A stretch of 23,447 bases of DNA from a virus: IMG/VR virus record IMGVR_UViG_3300025425_002043, positions 1 through 23,447 of that record. The stretch is one strand, 5' to 3'. Below, one piece after another: positions 14,351 through 21,287 of the stretch. The notes beneath the pieces are model-generated. The model did no database searches, was not told where the DNA came from, and was given only the letters and a program-made list of their open reading frames with translations. Each line of letters starts with the position of its first letter. Positions within the stretch are counted from its first letter, which is position 1. A program made the position numbers and the translations under genes.

Positions 14351-14902
14351 TTATTGAAATCCTTTAGCCATGAGATTGCTGTTGATGTCCTCCGTCAGCT
14401 CATTGTATTTATCCTTCTTCGACTCCAGCTTCTCCACTTCCGGGACATCCTGCTCGCCATGTCGATTCATACCCCAGTGCAATGCGCCCAGCGACGAGCC
14501 GGCCAAAAGACCTGAAGTGACCAGCATCTGGAACAGCTCGGGTCCCATCTTCATTCCTTGCCCTGCTAACCCTAGGACTGCGAGGGGTCCAGCCGCATCA
14601 GCCTCCTTCGTGAGATAGGCGGAGCGTCCGAGGGCTTGGTAGGCGACCTTCATGAACCTATTGTATGCTGGGTCCCAAGTCGGCGAGGACGCAAGCTTCG
14701 TAAACAACGCCCAACCGAAATCATTCTCTCGACCCGCTTTCTCGTATGCCATCTTGACGAACTTGCACGTTGCTTGGTGGAACTGTTGCGCATCCTCTCC
14801 CGCCAGTGTGTCGGCTATTGATGCTTGCTTCAGCACCTCTGGCTGCGTTACCCCAGCCAACGCGAATGCGATAGACTGACCTCTGTATTCTCCTGCTTTC
14901 AT
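14351..14902 (-). CDS. Probable virion protein with membrane-like segment and K-x-A motifs
   Basis: This 183-residue protein is helical and contains five motifs of the form hydrophobic-x-K-x-A: LKQAS, FVKMAY, FTKLAS, FMKVAY and LTKEAD. A Gly/Ala-rich hydrophobic region follows (AVLGLAGQGMKMG and LVTSGLLAGSSLGALHWG, about 107-145), then a charged C-terminus. The alternation of FVKMAYEKAG and FMKVAYQALG looks like an internal repeat. The ATG at 14902 follows TTAGAT, without a Shine-Dalgarno, two bases after the upstream stop. The family is not recognised; a structural or ejection role is inferred from composition and neighbours. Confidence 0.6.
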   Translation of the reverse strand: MKAGEYRGQSIAFALAGVTQPEVLKQASIADTLAGEDAQQFHQATCKFVKMAYEKAGRENDFGWALFTKLASSPTWDPAYNRFMKVAYQALGRSAYLTKEADAAGPLAVLGLAGQGMKMGPELFQMLVTSGLLAGSSLGALHWGMNRHGEQDVPEVEKLESKKDKYNELTEDINSNLMAKGFQ

Positions 14903-14904
14903 AT

Positions 14905-15621
14905 CTAAAATGCGAATCCTGGTAATGTGTTTGAGCTTCCTCCAAAAGAACCGCCCAGCGCCCCGCCCAGCATAGAACCCAGCAGACCACCTCCGATAGC
15001 GCCGGCCGCCGCACGGATGAGCCCACGCCCGGACAAAAATCTGACGATCAAGGCTCCAGCGGCAGCTCCGAACGTTCCACCTAGCATCCGGGCAAGCTGG
15101 TTGGCGTCTGAAGGGTTGAGTTGACCTACCGCTTGAAAGGCCTGCTGCTTCATATCGAATGGTATCTCCGCGCCTTGCAACGCTTGAAAGATTTCCTCAT
15201 AGGGATTCTCGGGGCCTGTACGCCAAGCTCCTGATCGCTTACTCATCCAGTGATGTCTGGAATTTCCAAAACTACCACCCAACGCACCTCCGAGAGCTCC
15301 GGTCATCGCTCCTGTTAGCCAGGGATTCCGATGCTGCGCCTGAGTGCCAAAGTAGTTAAGCAGTGCTTGACCGCCGGCGCCGAGAAGCATCCCGGGTATA
15401 GCGCCGCCGAAAAATCCACTCGCCGGGTGACTGAACGTCTTGTTGAAAGCTTTTCCTGCTGTCTGCCCTACGGGACTGTTCCGGAATCCATCGCGCATCC
15501 AGGTTCCCAAGTTGTAACCCATGTTATCGTAAGCCGTGCCTGTGTTTAGGCCATGGGCTTTCGCTGCCTCAAAATAGCTTGGAGGCTGTCGGAAAGGGCT
15601 GGGTACGAATCCATCCGGCAT
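14905..15621 (-). CDS. Glycine-zipper protein, probable virion or ejection component
   Basis: This encodes 238 residues dominated by G-x-x-x-G and GG-A-x-GG zipper repeats in four blocks: GFFGGAIPGMLLGAGGQALL, LTGAMTGALGGALGGSFG, LGGTFGAAAGALIVRFL and AGAIGGGLLGSMLGGALGG. Between them are a Phe/Pro/Asn-rich soluble N-terminus and an amphipathic helical stretch with GAEIPFDMKQQAFQAVGQL. The pattern suggests close-packed transmembrane helices, as in phage proteins that form a channel during DNA entry. No signal peptide is visible. The start ATG follows TCGAG, five bases after the upstream stop. The specific family is unknown. Confidence 0.6.
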   Translation of the reverse strand: MPDGFVPSPFRQPPSYFEAAKAHGLNTGTAYDNMGYNLGTWMRDGFRNSPVGQTAGKAFNKTFSHPASGFFGGAIPGMLLGAGGQALLNYFGTQAQHRNPWLTGAMTGALGGALGGSFGNSRHHWMSKRSGAWRTGPENPYEEIFQALQGAEIPFDMKQQAFQAVGQLNPSDANQLARMLGGTFGAAAGALIVRFLSGRGLIRAAAGAIGGGLLGSMLGGALGGSFGGSSNTLPGFAF

Positions 15622-15626
15622 CTCGA

Positions 15627-15950
15627 TTAACCGTGGTAGTTGTTCTTGGAGGAGAGCTGGTGGCCTGTTCCGGATCCAGATATCCCGCTTCCGTTGAGTT
15701 TTGTGAACGATCTGTCTGTCCCCGTAGGATCATCTGGATTGGTCTTCTTGTTGTTGGATCCGTTCTCCGGCATGCCCTTAGGGATAGCCGGCTCTTCGAA
15801 CCAGTCGTCGTCCTGCAACCTACCGCCGTTGGCTGGTTGCGTCTGATCGGGAACACCGCCTACGGTATCCGCCTTGGGTTTATCAGGCTTTACTTCCTGA
15901 ATTGACCTCAGATTATTAGCTGCGATGGACGCCCACTTAGTTAGACTCAT
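15627..15950 (-). CDS. Small Gly/Asn/Pro-rich protein
   Basis: This encodes 107 residues beginning MSLTKWASIAANNLRSIQEV, with one LTKWAS motif like those of the downstream proteins. After that helix the rest is low-complexity and probably disordered (Asp, Asn, Gly, Pro, Ser and Lys), ending in GSGISGSGTGHQLSSKNNYHG. It lies 40 bases after the portal stop; that gap holds no terminator or obvious promoter. I do not recognise the family. A tail or minor virion role is likely from position only. Confidence 0.55.
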   Translation of the reverse strand: MSLTKWASIAANNLRSIQEVKPDKPKADTVGGVPDQTQPANGGRLQDDDWFEEPAIPKGMPENGSNNKKTNPDDPTGTDRSFTKLNGSGISGSGTGHQLSSKNNYHG

Positions 15951-15990
15951 GGTGAACTATGTAGAGAGCTTGTCCTCGTAGCAACTAATT

Positions 15991-18768
15991 TTACATCTGA
16001 CCTTCAGCCACCATCTGCCTTCCGGCCGACTCTCCTTGGCTTCGACGATCCTCCAATTTCTGGCTGACCATCGCATGCATTTGTGGGTCGGTCTGCTTGA
16101 GCTGCATGAGAGCTTTACTCCGCTCCCCCTGATAAGGCATAGCGAGAAGTTCCTCGGCCTTGGCCTCCGCCTGGTCCATGACATCCAGCGGCGTCATACC
16201 ACCGCCCCCGCCGGGACCTCCTCCAGCCGCCCCTTCTCCTTGGGCGATGTGGTCGTTCATAGAGCCGATCATCTGCTCTCGCTCCAGTTCCTGCTGAATC
16301 TTCACCGTGCCTCGTTGAATGTCGGCCTCTTCGCGCTGAGCTTTGAGAGCCTCCTCCACAGCATCTTTGATGCCCCAACCTTTGAAGCCCGTCTCCTTAG
16401 AGACTTGACCGCCGGCGACCATCTGAAGCATCACGTGTCGCTTCTCGATGTCGTCGGCCATGCGTGGCGACTCCATGCTTGGATTCAACGCCCCCATGCC
16501 CAGGTAATTCCTGACCTTAAGAGTGAACCATTTGAGGAGGTTGTTGTTGTTCGTCGGGAGAAACTGAAAAGTATTTTCGAAGATACGAAGCGCTGCCGGC
16601 ATCTGCTCGATCGCTAATGAACCGTGAAAAAGCTCCGCCGGGTAACCCATACCATCCATAAGGTGATCGGTGTGCCATGCGACGTTATCCTTTGATACCA
16701 GCTGGTGTCCATCGGCTCCAAACTCCATCATCTGGGTCGGGAATGGCATCGCATACATTTTGAACGGATCCACTCGACGCTGCTTGATCATCTGATCCGT
16801 GTGCGCTTTCCATTCATTCAACCCGGTTCGGTTCGTCTGCGTGTTCCAGTTGGCGTCCGATACGTTCGGCGTAAAGAGTCGAAAAGGTAAGACGTAGTCC
16901 ATACCCACCACTTCGTCGATTCGCCGATACACCTGCAGACGGTGAAGGTTTCGATAGTTCGCAAGAACCTCGGGTACGCCCCATCCAAAGTTGGACAGGC
17001 CTGAGATAGTCGGAGCCTTCATGTGAAATACCTCACCCTCCTCAAACCGGTAATCCTGCTGTTTCGAGATCGCTTCCAGCACCTCGAGGGGTGTGTCGTT
17101 CACTTGGTAGATCACTCCGCTACGGATCTGACTCAGAAGTTCAGGCTCAATCTCCCACACGACCCGGAACCGGCCTGACATAAAACTGGACTGCAGCACA
17201 ACACGTCGCGGGTCTAGGCGCTTAAGCTTGATCTGCGTCCAGTCCGAGGATTGTCGATCGCAGAAAGGAAGGTCGACGGTCCTCGCTCCGGTTCCACCCT
17301 TGTCGAAGTCGCGAGGATCCCGGACCGTGTACGTGAGATTCTCCCAGTTGTATGTGATACCTTCTGGAAAGTTTTCGAAGTGTGAAAGCGCATGCTCCAC
17401 GCGAGAACCACTCCGGGTATCGTAAAGGATGCGTCGAAAGGGGAAGTAGATGTGCCCAAACGAATTTCCATAGCAGTTACCTGTAAGTATCCCATTACCG
17501 ATTACGAAGGTGTGCGTCGCCATCTCCTCGCAGCAGAATACCTCTTCTTTGCGGTTAGTTGGATGCACGGCCTTGATGCCTGTGAATCGCCCGTAATTCG
17601 ATTTCGGATTGAAGTGCTTATCGAAATTAGATCGGTGCTGTGGGATTAGAAAATCCTCGGGCTGCATGAATCGCTTCTGCAGCCCCATAAAATGGATTGT
17701 GGAGTCGTAGACTGCGTCTGGTCCGGACCACTTCGTCAGATCTACGCGCCGCCGCTGTGATCGTATAGGTCCTGCCACCATGCCGAGGCGGGGCAATTGA
17801 TCCTCGATAGCCTGAAGAGTTTTCGCATCCTTCTGGGTTAGGACAGGACAGCCATGAACGTCGACCGACCCGTCAGCGGCCAAGAATCCCGCCACGAATC
17901 CATACCAGTATGAAGAGCTCAAGTCGGCAGCAGGAAGATCTTTGTATTCCGTGGGGAATCCGTGCTTCCTCCAGTAACCTGGCTTGTCCGATCGCTCTAT
18001 AGCGGGGTGCCCATGCCCGCGGAAGTGCTCACGCATATGAGAATCCTTCTCACCTACGAAAAGCGCTGTGGTGCCTTTACCGCGACAGGAGATAGAACCG
18101 TCGCCGTAAATAAAACCATGACGAACACCGTGCTCGTAGTCCTCGTCCTTCGCTGGTCGCTCGGCCACGGTCCGTTCAATCCTATGAGTTCCTGGACAGA
18201 GTTCGTCTGTCCTGACCCGCACCTCTTTTCCTACACCATTCTTAACGACCCACTGATGCTCTGGCGTTGCGCATATCCGACGTCCGTCCGGGAACTCGAC
18301 TTCCATCAGATTCTGCTCGCCGTAAGACTTGAAAGTAGCTTCTCGGTAGACACCTCCCTGCGACAATACATCAACCGTCTTGCCCTTCAGCTCCCGGATA
18401 GGGAAGACTCCGTTCCTAGTGGTGACTTTGGTGTCTCCGGCGAAGCAAGACCAATCATCCCCCATCTCTCCGAGGAAACCTTTTATGTTAACCTCCTCGT
18501 TGATGTAGTCGCGCCAAGTGTCCTGCTCTACCTTGTCTCCCTTTGAACCATCAAAAGTGATATCTGTGATGAAATGACCGACAACCCGCTTAGAGGTCTG
18601 CCGGTAGATTGGATTCATCCAGTATAGAAACTGGCAAAAATCCATCCCACCCTCGAAATCGGTTGGGAAGCTCTCGCTGCTGGGGAGTAAAAACGGATCT
18701 GCAAACTCGGAGGCGCTTGTGGTGCCCCCGTGAATGTCAGACATCCGCGAGGGGATCATCTGATTCAT
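15991..18768 (-). CDS. Portal-like protein precursor interrupted by an intein
   Basis: The 925-residue precursor should splice to 601 residues (1-107 joined to 432-925). Portal proteins form the dodecameric ring through which DNA enters the head. Supporting features: an N-terminal part with MDFCQFLYWMNPIYRQTSKR, a junction giving DDWS followed by CYGNSFGHIYFPF (the conserved 'YGNSF' strand of portals), DWTQIKLKRLDPRRVVL, and FHMKAPTISGLSNFGWGVPE. A long helix YRNLHRLQVYRRIDEVVGMD and a Gly/Pro-rich, Gln-rich C-terminus (GGGPGGGGG) follow. The portal assignment is by recognition and context, not proven. ATGs at 18768, 18759 and 18744 are all possible starts; none has a Shine-Dalgarno. It overlaps the 65-residue gene upstream. 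Confidence 0.62.
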   Translation of the reverse strand: MNQMIPSRMSDIHGGTTSASEFADPFLLPSSESFPTDFEGGMDFCQFLYWMNPIYRQTSKRVVGHFITDITFDGSKGDKVEQDTWRDYINEEVNIKGFLGEMGDDWSCFAGDTKVTTRNGVFPIRELKGKTVDVLSQGGVYREATFKSYGEQNLMEVEFPDGRRICATPEHQWVVKNGVGKEVRVRTDELCPGTHRIERTVAERPAKDEDYEHGVRHGFIYGDGSISCRGKGTTALFVGEKDSHMREHFRGHGHPAIERSDKPGYWRKHGFPTEYKDLPAADLSSSYWYGFVAGFLAADGSVDVHGCPVLTQKDAKTLQAIEDQLPRLGMVAGPIRSQRRRVDLTKWSGPDAVYDSTIHFMGLQKRFMQPEDFLIPQHRSNFDKHFNPKSNYGRFTGIKAVHPTNRKEEVFCCEEMATHTFVIGNGILTGNCYGNSFGHIYFPFRRILYDTRSGSRVEHALSHFENFPEGITYNWENLTYTVRDPRDFDKGGTGARTVDLPFCDRQSSDWTQIKLKRLDPRRVVLQSSFMSGRFRVVWEIEPELLSQIRSGVIYQVNDTPLEVLEAISKQQDYRFEEGEVFHMKAPTISGLSNFGWGVPEVLANYRNLHRLQVYRRIDEVVGMDYVLPFRLFTPNVSDANWNTQTNRTGLNEWKAHTDQMIKQRRVDPFKMYAMPFPTQMMEFGADGHQLVSKDNVAWHTDHLMDGMGYPAELFHGSLAIEQMPAALRIFENTFQFLPTNNNNLLKWFTLKVRNYLGMGALNPSMESPRMADDIEKRHVMLQMVAGGQVSKETGFKGWGIKDAVEEALKAQREEADIQRGTVKIQQELEREQMIGSMNDHIAQGEGAAGGGPGGGGGMTPLDVMDQAEAKAEELLAMPYQGERSKALMQLKQTDPQMHAMVSQKLEDRRSQGESAGRQMVAEGQM
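17476..18447 (-). mobile_element. Intein with LAGLIDADG endonuclease, in the portal gene
   Basis: The 324-residue intein starts at Cys108 of the precursor (CFAGDTKVTTRNG, block A) and ends at Asn431, followed by Cys432 as the +1 nucleophile. Block B is ATPEHQW at intein residues 60-66. Two LAGLIDADG-type motifs lie at 110-119 (HGFIYGDGSI) and 182-194 (YGFVAGFLAADGS), so a homing endonuclease is embedded. The C-terminal blocks read HTFVIGNGIL then TGN. The penultimate residue is Gly, not the usual His, which some active inteins tolerate. Removing it restores an uninterrupted portal-like sequence. All residues expected for Cys-type splicing are otherwise present. Confidence 0.88.
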
Positions 18769-18934
18769 TGCTGTCAGACTGCACTGTTCCTACGTCAGAG
18801 TCCAGCGGGATTTCCGGCATGTTCGGACAATCCTCACCATCGGAAAGTGCCTCGCCTGACTTTACGAAGTCACTCTTACCTCCACTCACCACGGATGGTG
18901 TGTGGCCTTCTTCAACTCGTCCGGTCTTGATCAT
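18737..18934 (-). CDS. Small acidic protein
   Basis: This encodes 65 residues starting MIKTGRVEEGHTPSVVSGGK, with an acidic Ser/Asp-rich second half (DSDVGTVQSDSNESDDPLADV). It fills the gap between the gene at 18912-19415 (23-base overlap) and the portal gene (8 to 32 bases overlap, depending on the portal start). The tight packing argues for a real gene, but the sequence is low-complexity and no family is recognised. Confidence 0.5.
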   Translation of the reverse strand: MIKTGRVEEGHTPSVVSGGKSDFVKSGEALSDGEDCPNMPEIPLDSDVGTVQSDSNESDDPLADV

Positions 18935-19415
18935 CCTCTACTTTACGAGCTACGAATGAGATAAGCAAGCCTCCCAACGACGCCAACTGCATCCTGGAGC
19001 CAGCGTAGAAAACATCAAACACAGTCCCGCGGACGGTAAGCTTGAAGGCGCATTCCAGCTCGGGTCGAAGGTCGAACCCGGCAGGCAGCAACAGGGCTAT
19101 CGCCGAGTTCTCTTGGTCGACGTTCACTTCCAATACCTCGAAATGTATCGTCAACGTGTCGGCGCTAAGGATTACTTTGTGCATCTTACGGGGCGGCTCT
19201 TCCCTCGGCGACAACGTAAACGAAGGAACAGCCGCCGGCACTTTCGAGGGCTCAGGTTCCGGGTTGAGTGCCTTCTCTAACTCCTCTGACGGTTCTATCT
19301 CCTTAGCTGTCTCTGCCGTGCTGCCCTCCGCTTTCCTGAGAGCTGCTGCCAGACGAGCCTCCTGCTCTCGGAATGCCGATGGGGCTTCCTCCTCTTTGTG
19401 GTCGACTTTACTCAT
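18912..19415 (-). CDS. Hypothetical protein, disordered N-terminus and beta-rich C-terminal domain
   Basis: This encodes 167 residues. The first 75 are Glu/Ala/Pro-rich and look disordered (EEEAPSAFREQEARLAAALR, LNPEPEPSKVPAAVPSF). The remainder alternates hydrophobic and polar residues as expected for a small beta domain (MHKVILSADTLTIHFEVLEV, SAIALLLPAGFDL, FKLTVRGTVFDVFYAGSRMQ). It lies immediately upstream of the portal block, so it may be a virion component, but I recognise no family. The ATG at 19415 comes eight bases after the upstream stop, preceded by AGAATT rather than a Shine-Dalgarno. Confidence 0.65.
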   Translation of the reverse strand: MSKVDHKEEEAPSAFREQEARLAAALRKAEGSTAETAKEIEPSEELEKALNPEPEPSKVPAAVPSFTLSPREEPPRKMHKVILSADTLTIHFEVLEVNVDQENSAIALLLPAGFDLRPELECAFKLTVRGTVFDVFYAGSRMQLASLGGLLISFVARKVEDDQDRTS

Positions 19416-19423
19416 AATTCTAA

Positions 19424-20068
19424 TTATCCCTCGTGCATCGGGATCTGTCGAGATCCTATATCGGTGCCTTTGGAAAGGGTAGTAAAATATTTAAGGTGAC
19501 CGAGCAATCGCTCAAAATCACATCCGCCTGCAAACACCGAGGTTACGAAATCTTTCCTATCCTGCAAACCTCCGCTCACCCACATTTTAAAATGAATCTC
19601 CCCAGTCAACATTTTCGCCTGGATGTCGATGAATAGTCCGTTCTGAAGCCGATACAACGTGTAGGCGTCATAGTCGGGCTCCAAGGCTGGATTCACCGCG
19701 GGGTGTCTTCGCGTGTCCGCGTAGGTCTCCGGGAAGTCACACAGGTGCGCTCGATGGATCGTCTCCAAGTACTGCTGTGTGGCCCAGGCTCGTGAGTTAT
19801 AACCGGTTTCGGAAAGATACTCCGCGAGGTGTCTAAATCGAATGTCCCCTCCCGTCCGCTCGCCTATCGTGTCGCGGTTTATCCCGAAGGCGTCGCACAC
19901 GGCCCCAAACATACTGACGCTCATCGCGCGGTCGTTGTCCCAGCGACAGAAGTTTCGGTGTGCTATGCCTGCGGCTTGCAGCTTAGCATGGATCTTACCT
20001 GTGAACCTCGCTCTTATACGGGAGATTAAAGCTCGCTGCTTATGGATCTGGATGGTCTCGACAGGCAT
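19424..20068 (-). CDS. HTH-like protein, possible regulator
   Basis: This encodes 214 residues. Residues about 18-60 (RIRARFTGKIHAKLQAAGIA, then HRNFCRWDNDRAMS and MFGAVCDAFGINRD) look like a Cro/CI-type helix-turn-helix: helix, 'AGIAHRNFCRWDN' recognition region, then a helix resembling '..ADALGIN'. The remaining 150 residues are an unrecognised domain with aromatic-rich segments (FIDIQAKMLTGEIHFKMWVS). It is the first gene after the terminator at 20071-20096. Its ATG lies only three bases beyond the terminator's TTTTC tract, with no Shine-Dalgarno. A nearby sigma70-like promoter candidate sits upstream of the hairpin. Regulation of the late genes is a reasonable guess, not shown. Confidence 0.6.
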   Translation of the reverse strand: MPVETIQIHKQRALISRIRARFTGKIHAKLQAAGIAHRNFCRWDNDRAMSVSMFGAVCDAFGINRDTIGERTGGDIRFRHLAEYLSETGYNSRAWATQQYLETIHRAHLCDFPETYADTRRHPAVNPALEPDYDAYTLYRLQNGLFIDIQAKMLTGEIHFKMWVSGGLQDRKDFVTSVFAGGCDFERLLGHLKYFTTLSKGTDIGSRQIPMHEG

Positions 20069-20070
20069 AG

Positions 20071-20096
20071 AAAAGGGCCGACCGTTAGGCCGACCC
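20071..20096 (-). terminator. Rho-independent terminator or 5' hairpin
   Basis: On the minus strand a 9-bp stem (GGGTCGGCC paired with GGTCGGCCC, two G-U pairs) with loop TAAC is followed by TTTTC. It lies about 40 bases after the stop of the 80-residue gene and three bases before the ATG at 20068. It reads as a terminator for the upstream transcript. If the promoter candidate just upstream is used, it would instead form the 5' end of the next message. Confidence 0.7.
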
Positions 20097-20099
20097 TTG

Positions 20100-20129
20100 A
20101 CTATAGAAGCAAGATAGAAGAGAAATCAA
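20100..20129 (-). promoter_or_regulatory. Candidate sigma70-type promoter
   Basis: The minus strand reads TTGATT (20124-20129), an 18-base spacer, then TATAGT (20100-20105). This is four of six and five of six matches to the -35 and -10 consensus. It lies in the 66-base intergenic region between the stop at 20135 and the ATG at 20068. Transcription would begin about seven bases on, right at the base of the hairpin at 20071-20096. Evidence is sequence resemblance only. Confidence 0.3.
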
Positions 20130-20134
20130 GCAAG

Positions 20135-20377
20135 TTACGCCCCACGCGCCGAAAGGATGGCACTACGAATGCTCATCGCATTTTCGGCTCGCTTCTGCAT
20201 CTGCCAAGGGTAGGCGGCTGCTGCGAATTTAATTTCCTCCGTCGTGAACTCACGATGGTTTCCATTACGATCCGAGAGTCCGCCAGCTTTGAGCTGATTT
20301 ACAAAACCATGCAATTGTGAGCGACCGAGAAAGTTCGCTCGTTTCTGCATCTGTTCGGGGGACGGTTGATTTGCCAT
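20135..20377 (-). CDS. Small protein with two QMQKRA motifs
   Basis: This encodes 80 residues, helical and basic. QMQKRA occurs twice (PSPEQMQKRANFLG at 5-18 and PWQMQKRAENAM at 57-68), each in a similar setting, suggesting a short internal repeat. The middle holds NHREFTTEEIKFAAAAY. AGGA lies nine bases before ATG 20377, one of the few plausible ribosome binding sites. It follows the probable virion protein gene by 40 bases and ends before the terminator. The family is not recognised. Confidence 0.65.
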   Translation of the reverse strand: MANQPSPEQMQKRANFLGRSQLHGFVNQLKAGGLSDRNGNHREFTTEEIKFAAAAYPWQMQKRAENAMSIRSAILSARGA

Positions 20378-20417
20378 GATATTTTATCCTGTGATGAATT
20401 GTGGAAGGTGTCCAGAA

Positions 20418-21203
20418 TTAAAATCCGAAAACGAGGAGAACGAGCTCGTCGGTGGCTGCGATATCCGCAGTTCCGGCGCTGTTCAGGAAGAGAGAACCTC
20501 CAGAAGTTGATACAGTGCCGTTGTAGGCCTTGTAAGCCCCACCGGTGGCTTGCACCAGAACGAGATACTCAGTGATCGTAGTGAAAGGGGTGACAACCAA
20601 CTCTTCGTCGGCTGTGGCGGTCTGACGAGCAACCCACATACGAACAGCGGCCGCGCTGCTGGCGTCCGTCTTAGTCACCACCATACCGGTGTCACCTGTC
20701 GCGGTGTAGTCTGAAGGAGCGGTGCCTGCAGGAAACTCAATCACGAGGTAGGCAGCGGCCGTCGGGTCGGTGCCTCCGATAGTTTCCCGGGCAACGATAC
20801 CAGCGTCGGAAAGGGTGGCGTTCGCGTTGATCTCGGTAAGGAGCGCGTCTGCGATGTCGATGGAATCGCTGTCGACCGAAGTATCGATCTGCGTGTTTCC
20901 ATCGGTGAAAGTGTCGTCATCATCGATCTCGAAAACTTCGGTCCCGATAGTGAGGAGCTCCTCGTCTGCGGGAGCCCCGATCGCAACAACCACGGTGCCT
21001 GGAACAGCCGGTACGAAGTTGAGCTGTGCGCCTTTAGGTGGCTCATCAATCGAGATGAGGCCTTTGTTCGCAGCGTCAACGGCAGCGGCTACGGTTTCCG
21101 GTTCATCGTCCACCGTTTTAGAGGCGCCGATTGCGAGTTCAGTCCCTACGCGACGACCCAAACCAAGTGGTAGGAAAGCGCCGGAAATATTCGTGATCTT
21201 CAT
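20418..21203 (-). CDS. Probable virion surface protein, Thr/Ala/Asp-rich
   Basis: This encodes 261 residues rich in Thr, Ala, Val, Asp and Gly, with very few Cys, Lys and Trp, as seen in phage head decoration or fibre-like proteins. The N-terminus (MKITNISGAFLPLGLGRRVG) resembles the small beta domain often seen in capsid-associated proteins. The centre has TVVVAIGAPADEELLTIGTE then DDDDTFTDGNTQIDT. The C-terminus is beta-rich and ends VLLVFGF. I chose ATG 21203. A longer frame exists upstream to 21275, but those 24 residues are rich in Cys and Thr and unlike the rest. No Shine-Dalgarno is evident. It follows an 84-base gap, the largest clear non-coding gap here after that at 4203-4371. Confidence 0.65.
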   Translation of the reverse strand: MKITNISGAFLPLGLGRRVGTELAIGASKTVDDEPETVAAAVDAANKGLISIDEPPKGAQLNFVPAVPGTVVVAIGAPADEELLTIGTEVFEIDDDDTFTDGNTQIDTSVDSDSIDIADALLTEINANATLSDAGIVARETIGGTDPTAAAYLVIEFPAGTAPSDYTATGDTGMVVTKTDASSAAAVRMWVARQTATADEELVVTPFTTITEYLVLVQATGGAYKAYNGTVSTSGGSLFLNSAGTADIAATDELVLLVFGF

Positions 21204-21287
21204 TGTCTGAGTATTTAGTCGGTGAGTGGTAAAAGGTTGTGACTCTAAACAGCAGAGGTCTGTCCATACAGTCAAGAGGATTTTTTC

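Noticed and set aside
17962-18546. Long plus-strand open frame (194 codons) opposite the portal intein
   Set aside because: It lies entirely antisense to a well-supported coding sequence with conserved intein motifs, and its product has no recognisable domain and an unnatural composition.
21204-21287. Possible promoter (TTGACT ... TAGAGT) in the 84-base gap
   Set aside because: The spacing between the boxes is 22 bases, too long for sigma70, and at 17-18 bases there is no -10 match. The gap also lacks a hairpin with a T tract.
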